Source: Deltaproteobacteria bacterium (GTDB lineage Bacteria > Desulfobacterota > Binatia > UBA9968). Taken from it: 5,808 bases of DNA. The stretch is taken from contig VBLN01000151.1 in the NCBI GenBank assembly GCA_005878685.1, positions 531 through 6,338 of the forward strand. Reading direction: 5' to 3'. A model generated the notes under the pieces. The model saw only the letters and a list, made by a program, of their open reading frames with translations, had not been told where the DNA came from and did no database searches. This document shows, piece after piece, positions 5,780 through 5,808 of the stretch (position 1 is its first letter; every line of letters begins with the position of its first letter). Position numbers and translations under genes: made by a program.

Positions 5780-5797
5780 CAACTAGCTCAGGTAAGG

Positions 5798-5804
5798 AAA
5801 GGAG
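5798..5804 (+). promoter_or_regulatory. Ribosome binding site for a gene starting just beyond the window
   Basis: AAAGGAG at 5798-5804, followed by four A residues to the window end, preceded by another purine run (AAGG). The normal 5-9 nt spacing would place a start codon within a few bases after 5808. The gene itself is not visible. Confidence 0.5.
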
Positions 5805-5808
5805 AAAA

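Noticed and set aside
5777..5808. A tRNA 5' half: TAGCTCAGGT at 5784-5793 resembles the D-arm start of many tRNAs, preceded by seven bases that could be an acceptor strand.
   Set aside because: The D-stem would be GCTC with GAGA (one mismatch), the D-loop would be 12 nt, longer than normal, and the rest is outside the window. The purine-rich end is better explained as a Shine-Dalgarno. Only more sequence to the right could decide.

Overview
This window looks like chromosomal DNA from an uncultured diderm (Gram-negative type) bacterium of fairly high GC content. The evidence is a periplasmic binding protein with a Sec signal, an AsmA-like envelope protein, long GC-rich genes, and intergenic gaps filled with short 7-nt-period repeats. 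The protein style recalls lineages such as Methylomirabilota/Rokubacteria, Binatota or Desulfobacterota. That placement is an impression from memory and was not tested.

Layout. From 4159 down to position 1, on the minus strand, lies an ABC importer operon of the iron(III)/phosphonate/phosphoglycerate/thiamine class. Its order is a substrate-binding protein (4159-2843), a fused double-domain permease (2358-652) and an ATPase (514 to beyond the left edge, so its C-terminus is missing). Together these would capture a small anionic ligand or ferric ion in the periplasm, pass it through the 12-helix permease, and power this with ATP. The ligand cannot be fixed from sequence.

Both gaps inside this operon carry extra DNA built on a 7-nt period. 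Between the binding protein and the permease sits a 119-aa four-helix-bundle protein gene of the 23S rRNA intervening-sequence (IVP/S23) family. It is framed by inverted GCTGA-heptad arrays pointing outward (2381-2415 and 2806-2831). Between the permease and the ATPase sits a gene-less dyad of GATT/AATC heptads, symmetric about base 551 (519-583). Removing the first segment on paper leaves a normal gap of about 25 nt with a Shine-Dalgarno. Removing the second brings a GAGG to 7 nt from the ATPase start. This suggests two insertions of related architecture, one carrying a gene and one solo, and it is the most interesting feature of the window.

On the plus strand, divergent from the operon, is an AsmA/DUF748-like gene (4372-5503). 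Its reading frame breaks near 5305-5309: the conserved C-terminal end continues in another frame, consistent with loss of about 11 nt or with a sequence error. The divergent promoter region (4160-4371) contains a perfect 7-bp inverted repeat.

The last 305 bases (5504-5808) hold no convincing protein gene. They contain a cluster of hairpins that can fold into a closed cloverleaf-like structure (5527-5634), a pyrimidine-rich stretch with nothing recognisable (about 5636-5740), a candidate promoter overlapping an imperfect dyad (5744-5787), and a strong Shine-Dalgarno at the right edge (5798-5804) that implies a plus-strand gene just outside the window.
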